64,000 bases of DNA from Teichococcus rhizosphaerae (GTDB lineage: Bacteria; Pseudomonadota; Alphaproteobacteria; Acetobacterales; Acetobacteraceae), in the NCBI RefSeq assembly GCF_002631185.1, contig NZ_PDNU01000028.1, positions 1 to 64,000 on the forward strand, read 5' to 3'. Shown here one piece after another: positions 33,875-45,469 of this stretch; the stretch's first letter is position 1, and the number at the start of each line of letters is the position of its first letter. The position numbers were made by a program, and so were the translations under genes. The notes under the pieces were generated by a model. That model saw only the letters and a program-made list of their open reading frames with translations, made no database searches and was not told the DNA's origin.

Positions 33875-33900
33875 GCCCGAGGGAGAATTCATTCTCCCTC
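33875..33900. terminator. bidirectional hairpin between ggpS and cobQ
   Basis: Perfect 12-bp stem CCGAGGGAGAAT / ATTCTCCCTCGG with a 2-base loop, extended by partly complementary flanks (GACGAGG ... CCTCGTT). It separates convergent genes. The core with GAAT-loop-ATTC resembles the hairpin at 11842. Confidence 0.7.
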
Positions 33901-33910
33901 GGTTCCTCGT

Positions 33911-35362
33911 TCAGAGCCCCAGCAGCGCACCGATATCGACGTGTTGCTCCAGATGCGCCCCCAGCGCATCCAGCGTCGCTTCTATTTCCGCCTCGTAGCT
34001 TCCCGGCGCGGCGCTCGCACCCAGCCGCGCCAGCCACGCCCCCCGCTGCGCATCATCGGCGAAGAGCCCGTGCACATAGGTGCCGGCGACCCGCCCGTCG
34101 GCCGAGACCGCGCCGTCCACCCGCCCCTCCAGCGCCAGCAGCGGCCGCGCCGTGTCCGCGCCCGTGCTGCGGCCGATATGCATCTCGTAGCCCTGGAAGG
34201 GGATGCCATCGGCGAGCGTGGTGCCCGCCACGCGCTCCAGCCGCTTGTCGCCCGCCAGCACGGTGTCGATCGCCAGCAGGCCGAGGCCGGGGACGCATCC
34301 GGGCGGGCCTTCGACGCCGCCCGGGTCGTCCAGGCTCATCCCCAGCATCTGGTAGCCGCCGCACAGCCCCAGCACATGCCCGCCGCGCCGGTGGTGCGCG
34401 CGGATGTCGGTGTCCCACCCTTCCGCCCGCAGCGCGGCGAGGTCGGCGATGGTAGCCTTGGAGCCGGGCAGGATGACGAGGTCCACATCCCCCGGCAGCG
34501 GCATGCCGGGGCGCAGCAGGATGAGGTCCACGGCGGGCTCGGCGGCGAGCGGGTCGAGGTCGTCGAAATTGCTGATGCGCGGCAGCACGGGCACGGCGAT
34601 GCGGCAGCGCGCGCCGGGGCGGCGCGGCAGGTGGTCCATCAGGTCCTGCGCGTCCTCGGCGGGCAGGCGGCGCGCGTCGCCGAAGAAGGGCACCAGCCCG
34701 AGCGGCGCCCAGCCGGTGCGCGCGGCGATCTGCGCCATGCCCTCGGCGAAGAGCGAAAGGTCGCCGCGCATGCGGTTGACGATGAAGCCGCGCACCAGCG
34801 CCGCATCCGCCGCCTCCAGCACCGCGCGCGTGCCGACCAGGGCCGCGATGACGCCGCCGCGGTCGATGTCGCCCACCACCACGACGGGCGTTCCCGTGGC
34901 GCGGGCGAAGCCCATATTGGCGATGTCGCCGGCGCGCAGGTTGATCTCGGAGGCGCTGCCGGCGCCCTCCACCAGCACGATGTCCGCCTCGGCGCGCAGG
35001 CGCGCGAAGCTGTCCAGCACGAAGGGCATCAGGAACGGCTTCATCGCCTGGTATTCCCGCGCGCGGGCCGTGGCATGGACGCGGCCCTGCACCACCACCT
35101 GCGCGCCGGTCTCGCTTTGCGGCTTCAGCAGCACGGGGTTCATGTGGACGCTGGGCGGCACGCCCGCCGCGCGCGCCTGCAAGGCTTGCGCGCGGCCGAT
35201 CTCGCCGCCATCCGCCGCCACGGCGGCGTTGTTGGACATGTTCTGGGGCTTGAAGGGCCGCACCCGCAGGCCGCGCCGCGCCAGCGCCCGCGCCAGGCCA
35301 GCCACCAGCAGGGACTTGCCGACGGAGGAGCCGGTGCCCTGGAACATCACCGCCCTGGTCAC
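33911..35362 (-). CDS. cobQ: cobyric acid synthase
   Basis: A 483-residue glutamine-dependent amidotransferase that amidates four side chains of adenosylcobyrinic acid a,c-diamide. The P-loop-like [20 protein letters not shown] is at the N-terminus, followed by [23 protein letters not shown]; the glutaminase domain has [10 protein letters not shown] with the nucleophile Cys and a C-terminal YVHGLF catalytic His. The start is a GTG at 35362, supported by conservation of the N-terminus from [10 protein letters not shown]. It is 31 bases downstream of cobO in the cobU-cobO-cobQ operon. Confidence 0.95.
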   Translation of the reverse strand: MTRAVMFQGTGSSVGKSLLVAGLARALARRGLRVRPFKPQNMSNNAAVAADGGEIGRAQALQARAAGVPPSVHMNPVLLKPQSETGAQVVVQGRVHATARAREYQAMKPFLMPFVLDSFARLRAEADIVLVEGAGSASEINLRAGDIANMGFARATGTPVVVVGDIDRGGVIAALVGTRAVLEAADAALVRGFIVNRMRGDLSLFAEGMAQIAARTGWAPLGLVPFFGDARRLPAEDAQDLMDHLPRRPGARCRIAVPVLPRISNFDDLDPLAAEPAVDLILLRPGMPLPGDVDLVILPGSKATIADLAALRAEGWDTDIRAHHRRGGHVLGLCGGYQMLGMSLDDPGGVEGPPGCVPGLGLLAIDTVLAGDKRLERVAGTTLADGIPFQGYEMHIGRSTGADTARPLLALEGRVDGAVSADGRVAGTYVHGLFADDAQRGAWLARLGASAAPGSYEAEIEATLDALGAHLEQHVDIGALLGL

Positions 35363-35393
35363 GGCCGCCAGCTTCCCGGACGCATGCGGCCCC

Positions 35394-35999
35394 TCAGAAC
35401 TCGATGCCTTCCTGCGCCTTCACGCCCGCGGCGAAGTGGTGCTTCACCGGCTTCATCTCGGTCACGGTGTCGGCGGCGTCCAGCAGGGGCTGCGGCGCGT
35501 TGCGGCCGGTCACCACCACATGCAGCCCGGCGGGGCGGGCGGCGAGGCCGGCCAGAACCTCGTCGAGCGGCAGGTAGTCGTAGCGCAGCGCGATGCACAA
35601 CTCGTCCAGCACCAGCAGGCCGAGGCCGGGCTCCGCCATCATGCGCCGCGCCTGCTCCCAGGCGCGGCGGCAGGCGGCGATGTCGCGCGCGCGGTCCTGG
35701 GTTTCCCAGGTGAAGCCCTCGCCCATGCTGTGCCATTCCAGCATGGCATAGGCTTCCAGCAGGCCGCGCTCGCCCGTGCTCCAGGCGCCCTTGATGAACT
35801 GCACGACACCGACGCGCCGGCCGCGCCCCAGCATCCGCAGCGCCAGCCCGAAGGCCGCCGTGCTCTTGCCCTTGCCGGCGCCGGTGTGGACCATCAGCAG
35901 GCCCTTCTCCACCGTCTTGGCCGCCACCTCGGCATCCTGCACGGCCTTGCGCCTCGCCATCTTCTCGCGGTGGCGGGCGGCGTCCTCGTCCCCGGTCAT
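35394..35999 (-). CDS. cobO: cob(I)yrinic acid a,c-diamide adenosyltransferase
   Basis: A 201-residue CobO/CobA-type (BtuR) ATP:corrinoid adenosyltransferase, which puts the upper adenosyl ligand on the cobalt. The P-loop is [18 protein letters not shown], followed by [12 protein letters not shown] and the [15 protein letters not shown] segment; all are family signatures. The ATG overlaps the cobU stop (ATGA). Its place in the pathway is before CobQ, which follows it. Confidence 0.95.
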   Translation of the reverse strand: MTGDEDAARHREKMARRKAVQDAEVAAKTVEKGLLMVHTGAGKGKSTAAFGLALRMLGRGRRVGVVQFIKGAWSTGERGLLEAYAMLEWHSMGEGFTWETQDRARDIAACRRAWEQARRMMAEPGLGLLVLDELCIALRYDYLPLDEVLAGLAARPAGLHVVVTGRNAPQPLLDAADTVTEMKPVKHHFAAGVKAQEGIEF

Positions 36000-36505
36000 G
36001 CTTCCCCCTTCAGCACCAGCGGCAGCCCGGCCGCGATGAAATGCACATGCGCGGCGCGCGACGCCAGCCGCTGGTTCAGCACGCCGGCCGCGTCGCGGAA
36101 GCGCCGGGCCAGCGCGTTCTCCGGCACAATGCCGAGCCCGACCTCGTTGGCCACCAGCACGGTGGGCGCGCCGCGCGCGGCCAGCGCATCCTCCAGCGCC
36201 TCCGTGGCGGCCTCGGTGTCGTGTTCGCCCAGCATCAGGTTGGTCAGCCACAGCGTCAGGCAATCCACCAGCGCCGGGCGGGTGCCGATCCCGGCCAGGG
36301 CGGCGGGCAGGCCGAGCGGCGCATCCAGCGTTTCCCACCGCCCGTCCCGCCGCGCCCGGTGCTCGGCGATGCGGGCGCGCATCTCGTCGTCCCAGCCCTC
36401 GGCCGTGGCGATGTAGGCCCAAGGGGCGGGATGGCGCGCGACCAGCGCCTCCGCGTGGCGGGACTTGCCGGAGCGCGCGCCGCCCAGGACGAGGGTGAAG
36501 CTCAT
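35996..36505 (-). CDS. cobU: bifunctional adenosylcobinamide kinase/guanylyltransferase (CobP)
   Basis: A 169-residue CobU/CobP protein with the P-loop LGGARSGKSRHAE at the N-terminus, AYIATAEGWDDEMRARIAEHRARR and the VDCLTLWLTNLM motif. It phosphorylates adenosylcobinamide and converts it to the GDP derivative for nucleotide loop assembly. An in-frame ATG four codons earlier is possible; neither start has an obvious ribosome binding site. It heads the three-gene cobU-cobO-cobQ operon. Confidence 0.93.
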   Translation of the reverse strand: MSFTLVLGGARSGKSRHAEALVARHPAPWAYIATAEGWDDEMRARIAEHRARRDGRWETLDAPLGLPAALAGIGTRPALVDCLTLWLTNLMLGEHDTEAATEALEDALAARGAPTVLVANEVGLGIVPENALARRFRDAAGVLNQRLASRAAHVHFIAAGLPLVLKGEA

Positions 36506-36575
36506 GCGGCAGCTCATTACGGCAGATCGCCCTCCGGCGGAATGGCGGAGGGCGGGATGGCGGCGGCACGAAAAA

Positions 36576-36600
36576 GGCCGGGAGGATGATCCTCCCGGCC
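36576..36600 (-). terminator. intrinsic terminator after proX
   Basis: Read on the minus strand, a perfect 12-bp stem GGCCGGGAGGAT / ATCCTCCCGGCC with a one-base loop is followed by TTTTT. It lies 24 bases after the proX stop and is a textbook Rho-independent terminator for the proVWX operon. A second hairpin (CGCCCTCCG ... CGGAGGGCG) lies between it and cobU. Confidence 0.85.
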
Positions 36601-36624
36601 GTTCCGCCTGCCCGCGCGGTGGGG

Positions 36625-37503
36625 TCAGGCCGCTTCCAGCCAGCTGTCCACGCGCTCGGCGCTGTTCTCGATGTAGCGGCCCACGGCCTCGTCGAAGGAC
36701 TTCTCCTGCGCCACCAGCATCGCGCCCTCCAGCTCGTCGAGCGGCATGTTCAGGCGCGACAGGAAGGCGGCGACCTTGGGGTTGGCCTCGCGCAGGCCCT
36801 GGCGGCCGAGCGCCACCACCTCCTCGGCGGCGCCCAGCGCGCCCTTCGGGTCGGCCAGGTAGCGCAGCTCGTACTTGCCGAACATCCAGTGCGGGCTCCA
36901 GGCGGTGGCCACCACCCAGCGCTCGCCGCGCATGGCGCGGTCCACCACGCTCAGCATGGCCGCCTCGCTGGCCTCCTGGAGGGTGTAGTCCTTGAGGCCG
37001 TAGGTCTCGACCGCCTGCTTGGAAAGGCGGGTCAGCCCGGCGCCCGGCTCGATGCCCTGGACGCGGCCGCCGAGCTTGCTCCGCACCTCCGGCTTGGCGA
37101 GGTCGGCGATCGAGGCCAGCTCGGCCTCCGGCACGTAGCGCGGCACCACCCAGCCCAGCTTGGCGCCGGAATACAGCGTGCCGAGGCGCTCGACCTTGCC
37201 TTCCACCCGCTTCCAGTAGTCGGCATGGGTTTCCGGCAGCCAGCACATCAGCATGGCGTCCACGTCGCCGCGGGTCAGGCCCTGGTAGAGCGGGGCGATG
37301 TCGCTCTGCATCAGCTCGACCCTGGTTTCGAGCCGCTCCTCGATCAGCCGGGCGGCGAGGCGGGTGATGAACTCGGCATCCGTCCAGGGGGCGAAGCCGA
37401 GCTTCACGCCGCGCGCGGACTGGGCCCGCAGCAGCCCCGGCGCCGTGAGGGTGGTGGCGAGGCCGGCGGAAAGGCCGAGAAGGGCGCGCTTGTTGATGAG
37501 CAT
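36625..37503 (-). CDS. proX: glycine betaine/proline ABC transporter substrate-binding protein
   Basis: A 292-residue OpuAC/ProX-family periplasmic protein. A signal sequence (LLGLSAGLATTLTAPGLLRAQS) precedes VKLGFAPWTDAEF. Tryptophans that would form the aromatic cage are in FAPWTD, CWLPETHADYW and AWSPHWMF. It binds betaine-type osmoprotectants for the ProVW membrane complex. A ribosome binding site AGGA is upstream. The gene order is proV-proW-proX, with a strong terminator after proX. Confidence 0.9.
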   Translation of the reverse strand: MLINKRALLGLSAGLATTLTAPGLLRAQSARGVKLGFAPWTDAEFITRLAARLIEERLETRVELMQSDIAPLYQGLTRGDVDAMLMCWLPETHADYWKRVEGKVERLGTLYSGAKLGWVVPRYVPEAELASIADLAKPEVRSKLGGRVQGIEPGAGLTRLSKQAVETYGLKDYTLQEASEAAMLSVVDRAMRGERWVVATAWSPHWMFGKYELRYLADPKGALGAAEEVVALGRQGLREANPKVAAFLSRLNMPLDELEGAMLVAQEKSFDEAVGRYIENSAERVDSWLEAA

Positions 37504-37604
37504 GCGTGTTTCCTGTTGCTTGGGGCACATGGCCGGAGCCGGCCCGGGACGTGACAGAAGGAGGAAGGGGCGCCGGGGGAAGTTCCCTTCCCCCCGCAGG
37601 GTTC

Positions 37605-38471
37605 TCACCCGCGCCCCGCGAAGAGCTGGCGGAAGCGGAAGCCGTGCCCCGCCTGGCCGAAGCTCTGGGTGATGCGGTCCAGCAGCACGGCCAGCACCAC
37701 GACGGCGAGCCCGCCCTCGAAGCCGGTGCCGACATCCAGCCGCTGGATGCCGGTGAGCACGGTGTTGCCGAGCCCGCCCGCGCCGATCATCGAGGCGATG
37801 ACGACCATGGACAGCGAGAGCATGATGGTCTGGTTGATGCCGGCCATGATCGAGGGCAGCGCGTTCGGGATCTGCACCTTCAGCAGGAGCTGAGACGGCG
37901 TGCAGCCGAAGGCGAGGCCGGCCTCGATGAACTCGGCATGCACCTGGCGGATGCCGAGATTGGTCAGCCGCACCACCGGCGGCATGGCGAAGATGACGGT
38001 GGCGATGGTGCCCGGCACGGCGCCCAGGCCGAAGAACATGGCGGCCGGGATGAGGTAGACGAAGGCCGGCATGGTCTGCATCAGGTCGAGCGCCGGCCGC
38101 GCCACCATCTGCACCGCGCCGCTGCGCGCCATGGCGATGCCGAGCGGCACGCCGATCGCGATGGCGATGATGGTGGCGGCGAGCACGAGGGAGAGCGTCT
38201 CCATCATCCGCTCCCACAGCCCCATGCCGCCGATCAGCAGCAGCGCGGCGACGGCGAAGATGGCGAACTTCCAGCCCACCCGCCACAGCGCCAGCAGCGC
38301 GATGGCGAGCAGCGCCGCCGGCATGGGCAGCGCGGTGAGGGCATCGCGGATGCCGTCGGTGACGAAGCCGATGCCGGCGGCGATGCCGTCCAGCATGGGC
38401 GTGAAGTGGTCGAGCACGTAGTTGACGGCGGCATCCGCGCCATCGCCGATGCCCAGGTCGAGATCCTGCAT
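37605..38471 (-). CDS. proW: glycine betaine/proline ABC transporter permease
   Basis: A 288-residue ProW-type permease with an N-terminal periplasmic/amphipathic region and about six helices. The ABC-contact loop reads EAGLAFGCTPSQLLLKVQIPNALPSIMAGINQTIMLSLSM as in the family; LIPAAMFFGLGAVPG is also typical. The gap of about 100 bases to proX contains a GGGGGAA/TTCCCCC hairpin that may set the different expression level of the binding protein. Confidence 0.92.
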   Translation of the reverse strand: MQDLDLGIGDGADAAVNYVLDHFTPMLDGIAAGIGFVTDGIRDALTALPMPAALLAIALLALWRVGWKFAIFAVAALLLIGGMGLWERMMETLSLVLAATIIAIAIGVPLGIAMARSGAVQMVARPALDLMQTMPAFVYLIPAAMFFGLGAVPGTIATVIFAMPPVVRLTNLGIRQVHAEFIEAGLAFGCTPSQLLLKVQIPNALPSIMAGINQTIMLSLSMVVIASMIGAGGLGNTVLTGIQRLDVGTGFEGGLAVVVLAVLLDRITQSFGQAGHGFRFRQLFAGRG

Positions 38472-38497
38472 GATGTGCGATCCTTCGGGTTCGGCGC

Positions 38498-39736
38498 TCA
38501 GTTGCCGGAGCGGTCGAGGGACATCAGGAGGGCGGACTTGCTGATCGAGCCGATGTAGCGGCGGTCGGCGTCCACCACCGGCACGGGGTGCGGGCTCTGC
38601 GCCACGCGCCCCATCACGTCGGACAGGGTGTCGGCGGCGTCGATCGGCTGCACATCGGTCAGGAAGGCGCGGTGGTAGGGGTCCGCCTCGCCGCTGCGCG
38701 CGGCGCGGGAAAGCGACTCGGCGCTGACCATGCCGTGGTACTTCTTGTCGCGCCCGACGATGATGGCGAAGTCGCGGTCATGCCGGCGCATCCGCTCGAG
38801 CGCCGCGGGGATGGCCATGCCGCGGCGCTCGATCAGCGTCACCTGCGTCTCGCGCGCGATGTCGCCGGCGCGGAACACCTGGCTCACATCGACGTTGCGG
38901 AAGAAGGAGCGGACATAGTCGTTCGCCGGGTTCATGACGATCTCGTCCGGCGTGCCCACCTGCACCACCACGCCGTGCTGCATGATGGCGATGCGGTCGC
39001 CGATGCGCATGGCCTCGTCGAGGTCGTGGCTGACGAAGATGATGGTGCGGCTCTGCTCGGACTGCAGGCGCAGCAGCTCGTCCTGCATCTCGGTGCGGAT
39101 CAGCGGGTCGAGGGCGGAGAAGGCCTCGTCCATCAGCAGCACGGTGGGCTCGCTCGCCAGGGCGCGGGCGAGGCCGACGCGCTGCTTCATCCCGCCCGAG
39201 AGCTGGTCGGGGCGGCTCTGCGCATAGGCCTCGAGCCCCACGCCCTTCAGCGCGGCAAGCGCCTTGGCATGGCGCTCGGCCTCCGCGACGCCCGCCACCT
39301 CCAGGCCGAAGGCGGCGTTGTCCAGCACGGTGCGGTTGGGCAGCAGGGCGAAGGACTGGAACACCATGCTCATGTCGCGCCGGCGCAGCTCGATCAGCTC
39401 GCGCCGCGACATGCGGGTGATGTCCTGGCCATCGACGAGGATCTCGCCGGCGGAAGGCTCGATCAGCCGGTTGATCAGGCGCAGCAGGGTGGACTTGCCG
39501 GAGCCCGAAAGGCCCATGATGACGAAGATCTCGCCGGCATGGATGTCGAAGCTGGCATCGTTGACGCCGACCGTGCAGCCGGTCTCGGCGTGGATCTCGT
39601 CCTTTCCGCGGCCCTCGCGGACCATCCGGATGGCCTCGTCCGGCTGGTCGCCGAACACCTTGAAGACGTTGCGGAGCGCGATCTTCACCGGGGACGGGGC
39701 ATCGTCCCCTGAAGGGGGGGGAGTTTCTGGTTCCAT
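38498..39736 (-). CDS. proV: glycine betaine/proline ABC transporter ATP-binding protein
   Basis: A 412-residue ProV/OpuAA ATPase. After a short Pro-rich start comes the core: FKVFGDQPDEAIRMV, Walker A GLSGSGKST, signature LSGGMKQRVGLA, Walker B VLLMDEAFSALD, then two C-terminal CBS domains that sense ionic strength in relatives. The first 15 codons contain the palindrome GGGGACG ... CGTCCCC, so the N-terminal PETPPPSGDDAPSP is probably repeat-derived. It is the first gene of the operon. Confidence 0.92.
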   Translation of the reverse strand: MEPETPPPSGDDAPSPVKIALRNVFKVFGDQPDEAIRMVREGRGKDEIHAETGCTVGVNDASFDIHAGEIFVIMGLSGSGKSTLLRLINRLIEPSAGEILVDGQDITRMSRRELIELRRRDMSMVFQSFALLPNRTVLDNAAFGLEVAGVAEAERHAKALAALKGVGLEAYAQSRPDQLSGGMKQRVGLARALASEPTVLLMDEAFSALDPLIRTEMQDELLRLQSEQSRTIIFVSHDLDEAMRIGDRIAIMQHGVVVQVGTPDEIVMNPANDYVRSFFRNVDVSQVFRAGDIARETQVTLIERRGMAIPAALERMRRHDRDFAIIVGRDKKYHGMVSAESLSRAARSGEADPYHRAFLTDVQPIDAADTLSDVMGRVAQSPHPVPVVDADRRYIGSISKSALLMSLDRSGN

Positions 39737-40225
39737 GAGTCGTCTGGCGTCCTCGTGGCCTGCCTTCCGCCTTTGCGGCCGGCATCACCTCCATGGGGTT
39801 GGTCGGAAGGCGGGGCCCGCCCGGGCCATGGGCCGAACGGGCCAATCGGGCTGCAGGCCTCACCGGCCCGCCCCGAAAAAGACACATTTCTGTGCAGCCG
39901 CCTTTGTCTGGTGCGGCCTATCTAGGGGTCACGCGGGAAATTGTCCACCCCAAGCCGCAAATCCTCCCGGGAAAAGCGCATCACCAATAAAATCAAAAAA
40001 TCGCGAAGCCTTAGAATACATCGGAAATCCACCCGTATATTTCTTGGAAAAATAAAACCTTTCCTGGTTTATTTTTGGCGCGGGACTCCTGCCGTTCATT
40101 TACTGTATTCATGAAATCGCTCTCCCGGCTTGCAAGAACTCGGCGCAGGCCAGGAAGTACAGCAGCGGCGCCGGGCGGCGGAGGGAAGGTTTGACTCCCT
40201 CCCCTCCGCCGCCTACCAAACCCGC
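39737..40225. promoter_or_regulatory. divergent 489-base region between proV and the cobalamin riboswitch
   Basis: No gene is supported here. The middle (about 39980-40130) is unusually AT-rich for this window (CACCAATAAAATCAAAAAAT, CTGGTTTATTTTTGG), and it probably contains the promoters for proVWX and for the riboswitch transcript. A 33-codon minus-strand ORF at 40011-40112 lacks support. GC-rich sequence from 40150 onward leads into the riboswitch. Confidence 0.45.
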
Positions 40226-40415
40226 GATGGTCCTTCCCGTTGCGGAAGGTGAAAAGGGAATGCGGTGACGGGCGCCACGCCAGGGGCGCCCCATGCCGCG
40301 GCTGCCCCCGCAACTGTAGGCGGAAAGCGGCTCGCCACCACGCCACTAGGGCCGCCCCGGCCCTGGGAAGGCCGGCGCTCCGCGCCTGATCCGCGAGCCA
40401 GGAGACCTGCCATCA
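40226..40415 (+). ncRNA. cobalamin (B12) riboswitch
   Basis: All core blocks of the adenosylcobalamin riboswitch are present in order. They are a 5' GAAAAGGGAA with a following GGTG, CCCCGCAACTGTAGGCGG, a CCACTAGGG block, GGGAAGGCC, and the 3' B12 box GAGCCAGGAGACCTGCC. The closing helix P1 pairs GATGG (40226-40230) with CCATC (40410-40414). It precedes the DUF1636-cobW-cobN-cobG-H-I-J run, which it would shut off when coenzyme B12 is abundant. Confidence 0.93.
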
Positions 40416-40492
40416 CCCATAGGATCGTGCCACCGGGCGGGGTGCCCCGGCGGGCGGCGATGTGCTCGGGCGTCATCCCCCGGGCGCCTCGA

Positions 40493-40516
40493 CCCGGGCG
40501 GCGCTTTCCGCCCGGG
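40493..40516 (+). promoter_or_regulatory. hairpin in riboswitch expression platform
   Basis: A 9-bp perfect stem CCCGGGCGG / CCGCCCGGG with a 6-base loop, 63 bases upstream of the DUF1636 start. There is no T-tract, so translation control or Rho-assisted termination is more likely than simple intrinsic termination. Confidence 0.5.
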
Positions 40517-40578
40517 CGGTCGGCACCTCATGCGCGCCGGGCCCCTGCGGGTGCCCCTCTTCTGGGCTGAGGTTTCGG

Positions 40579-40992
40579 ATGCCGGATACGCCACAGCACG
40601 ACCTGCCGAAGCCGGTCCTGCTGGTCTGCACCACCTGCCGCGCCGGCCAGCCCCTGGCCGAAGGCGAGACCCCGCCCGGCCGCCACATGCTGGACGCGCT
40701 GGAACACGCCCTGGCCGCCCACCCGGCGCCGCCGGTGGAGCTGCGCCCCGTCACCTGCCTGTCCGTCTGCCGCCAGGGCTGCGCCGCCGCGATGACCCAG
40801 CCGGGCAAGTGGAGCTACCTGCTCGGCCACCTGTCCCCCGCCCTGGCCGGTGACCTGCTGGCCTATGGCGAGACCTATGCGGCGCACGCCACCGGCGCCG
40901 TGCTGCCCTCCCGCCGCCCGGAATCGCTGCGCGGCGCCGTGCTGGGCCGCCTTCCCTCCCTCGCCGAACCCTCAAAGGACAACGCCGCATGA
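40579..40992 (+). CDS. DUF1636 family cysteine-rich protein
   Basis: A 137-residue DUF1636 protein. Five cysteines are arranged as Cys17-x2-Cys20 in LLVCTTCRAG and Cys60-x3-Cys64-x3-Cys68 in CLSVCRQGCAA, a thioredoxin-like ferredoxin pattern likely to bind a metal or an Fe-S cluster. It is the first gene after the B12 riboswitch and overlaps cobW by 4 bases. The context suggests an accessory role in cobalt handling or corrin synthesis; no reaction is known. The ATG at 40579 is preceded by GAGG. Confidence 0.85.
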   Translation: MPDTPQHDLPKPVLLVCTTCRAGQPLAEGETPPGRHMLDALEHALAAHPAPPVELRPVTCLSVCRQGCAAAMTQPGKWSYLLGHLSPALAGDLLAYGETYAAHATGAVLPSRRPESLRGAVLGRLPSLAEPSKDNAA

Positions 40993-42020
40993 GCGCACTC
41001 GAGAAGGTGCCCGCCACCATCGTCACCGGCTTTCTCGGCGCCGGAAAGACCACGCTGCTGCGCCACCTGATGCAGCATGCCGGTGGCCGGCGCATCGCCA
41101 TCATCGTCAACGAGTTCGGCAGCCTCGGCGTCGATGGCGAGACGCTGAAGGATTGCGGCATTCCCGGCTGCGAGGCGGAGAACATCGTCGAGCTGGCCAA
41201 TGGCTGCCTGTGCTGCACCGTGGCCGACGACTTCATCCCCACCATCGAGGCGCTGCTCGGCCGCGAGAACCCGCCCGAGCACATCCTGATCGAGACCTCG
41301 GGCCTGGCGCTGCCCAAGCCGCTGATCAAGGCGTTCAACTGGCCCGCCATCCGCTCCCGCGTCACGGTGGATGGCGTGGTGGCGGTGGTGGACGGCCCCG
41401 CCGCCGCCGAGGGCCGCTTCGCCGACGACCCGGAGGCCGTCGCCGCCCAGCGCGCCGCCGATCCCTCGCTGGACCACGACAACCCGCTGGCCGAGGTGTT
41501 CGAGGACCAGCTTGCCGCGGCCGACATCGTCGTGCTCAACAAGGCCGACCTGCTGGACGAGGCCGCCATCGCCGCGCTGCGCGCCGAGATCGCCACCCAC
41601 TTGCCGCGCGCGGTGAAGGTGGTGCCGGCGAAGGAGGGCGCGCTCGCGCCGGATGTCCTGCTGGGCCTCGCCGCCGCCGCCGAGGACGACCTGGCCAGCC
41701 GCCCCTCCCATCACGACGCGGAGGACGGCGCGCATGAGCACGACGATTTCGAGAGCTTCGTGCTGGTGCTGCCGGAATACGATTCCGCCGACGAACTGCT
41801 GCGTCGCCTTCCCGAGGTCGCCGCGCGGCACGATATCCTGCGCATCAAGGGGTTCGTGCGGCTGAAGGGCAAGCCAATGCGGCTGGCGGTGCAGGGCGTG
41901 GGCCGCCGCTTCCGCCAACATTTCGACCAGCCCTGGAAGGATGACCGCGACGGGCACCTCGTCGTCATCGGGCAGGCGGGGATGGACCAGGAGGCGATCG
42001 CGAAGGCGATCTTGCAGTAA
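40989..42020 (+). CDS. cobW: CobW-type metal-binding P-loop GTPase
   Basis: A 343-residue COG0523 GTPase. The P-loop GFLGAGKT is at residues 14-21, the metal-binding CLCC at 73-76, and the NKAD guanine motif is in VVLNKADLL. A His/Asp-rich linker (HHDAEDGAHEHDD) precedes the C-terminal CobW domain. It is thought to deliver cobalt to the CobN-type chelatase encoded next. It is riboswitch-controlled with the DUF1636 gene. Confidence 0.94.
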   Translation: MSALEKVPATIVTGFLGAGKTTLLRHLMQHAGGRRIAIIVNEFGSLGVDGETLKDCGIPGCEAENIVELANGCLCCTVADDFIPTIEALLGRENPPEHILIETSGLALPKPLIKAFNWPAIRSRVTVDGVVAVVDGPAAAEGRFADDPEAVAAQRAADPSLDHDNPLAEVFEDQLAAADIVVLNKADLLDEAAIAALRAEIATHLPRAVKVVPAKEGALAPDVLLGLAAAAEDDLASRPSHHDAEDGAHEHDDFESFVLVLPEYDSADELLRRLPEVAARHDILRIKGFVRLKGKPMRLAVQGVGRRFRQHFDQPWKDDRDGHLVVIGQAGMDQEAIAKAILQ

Positions 42021-42145
42021 GCATCTTCTTTTTCTGAAGAAAAAGAAGCAAAAAGACTTTTCGAGTTTGGCGTCACGCACATAACAATCGGGCGCCAAAC
42101 TGACAGAAGTTTTTTGGTTCTTTTTTCCAAAAAAGAACGAAAACC
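42021..42145. promoter_or_regulatory. AT-rich spacer with overlapping hairpins before cobN
   Basis: Three palindromes fill this gap. They are CTTCTTTTTC/GAAAAAGAAG (42025-42048), GTTTGGCG/CGCCAAAC (42065-42100), and a pair of mutually exclusive hairpins next to cobN: TTTTTTGG/CCAAAAAA (42110-42134) or GTTCTTTTTT/AAAAAAGAAC (42117-42138). Composition is very unlike the flanking genes. It could terminate part of the riboswitch transcript or attenuate cobN. Confidence 0.65.

Positions 42146-45446
<3,301 letters not shown>

Positions 45447-45469
<23 letters not shown>

Noticed and set aside
36506-36626. A cobalamin riboswitch upstream of cobU-cobO-cobQ.
   Set aside because: The gap contains the proX terminator and one hairpin only; no B12 box or other riboswitch core is present. 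The same holds for the gaps upstream of cobD/cbiB and cobB.
40011-40112. A 33-codon minus-strand ORF between proV and the riboswitch.
   Set aside because: No ribosome binding site, no domain, and it sits in an AT-rich promoter-like region.
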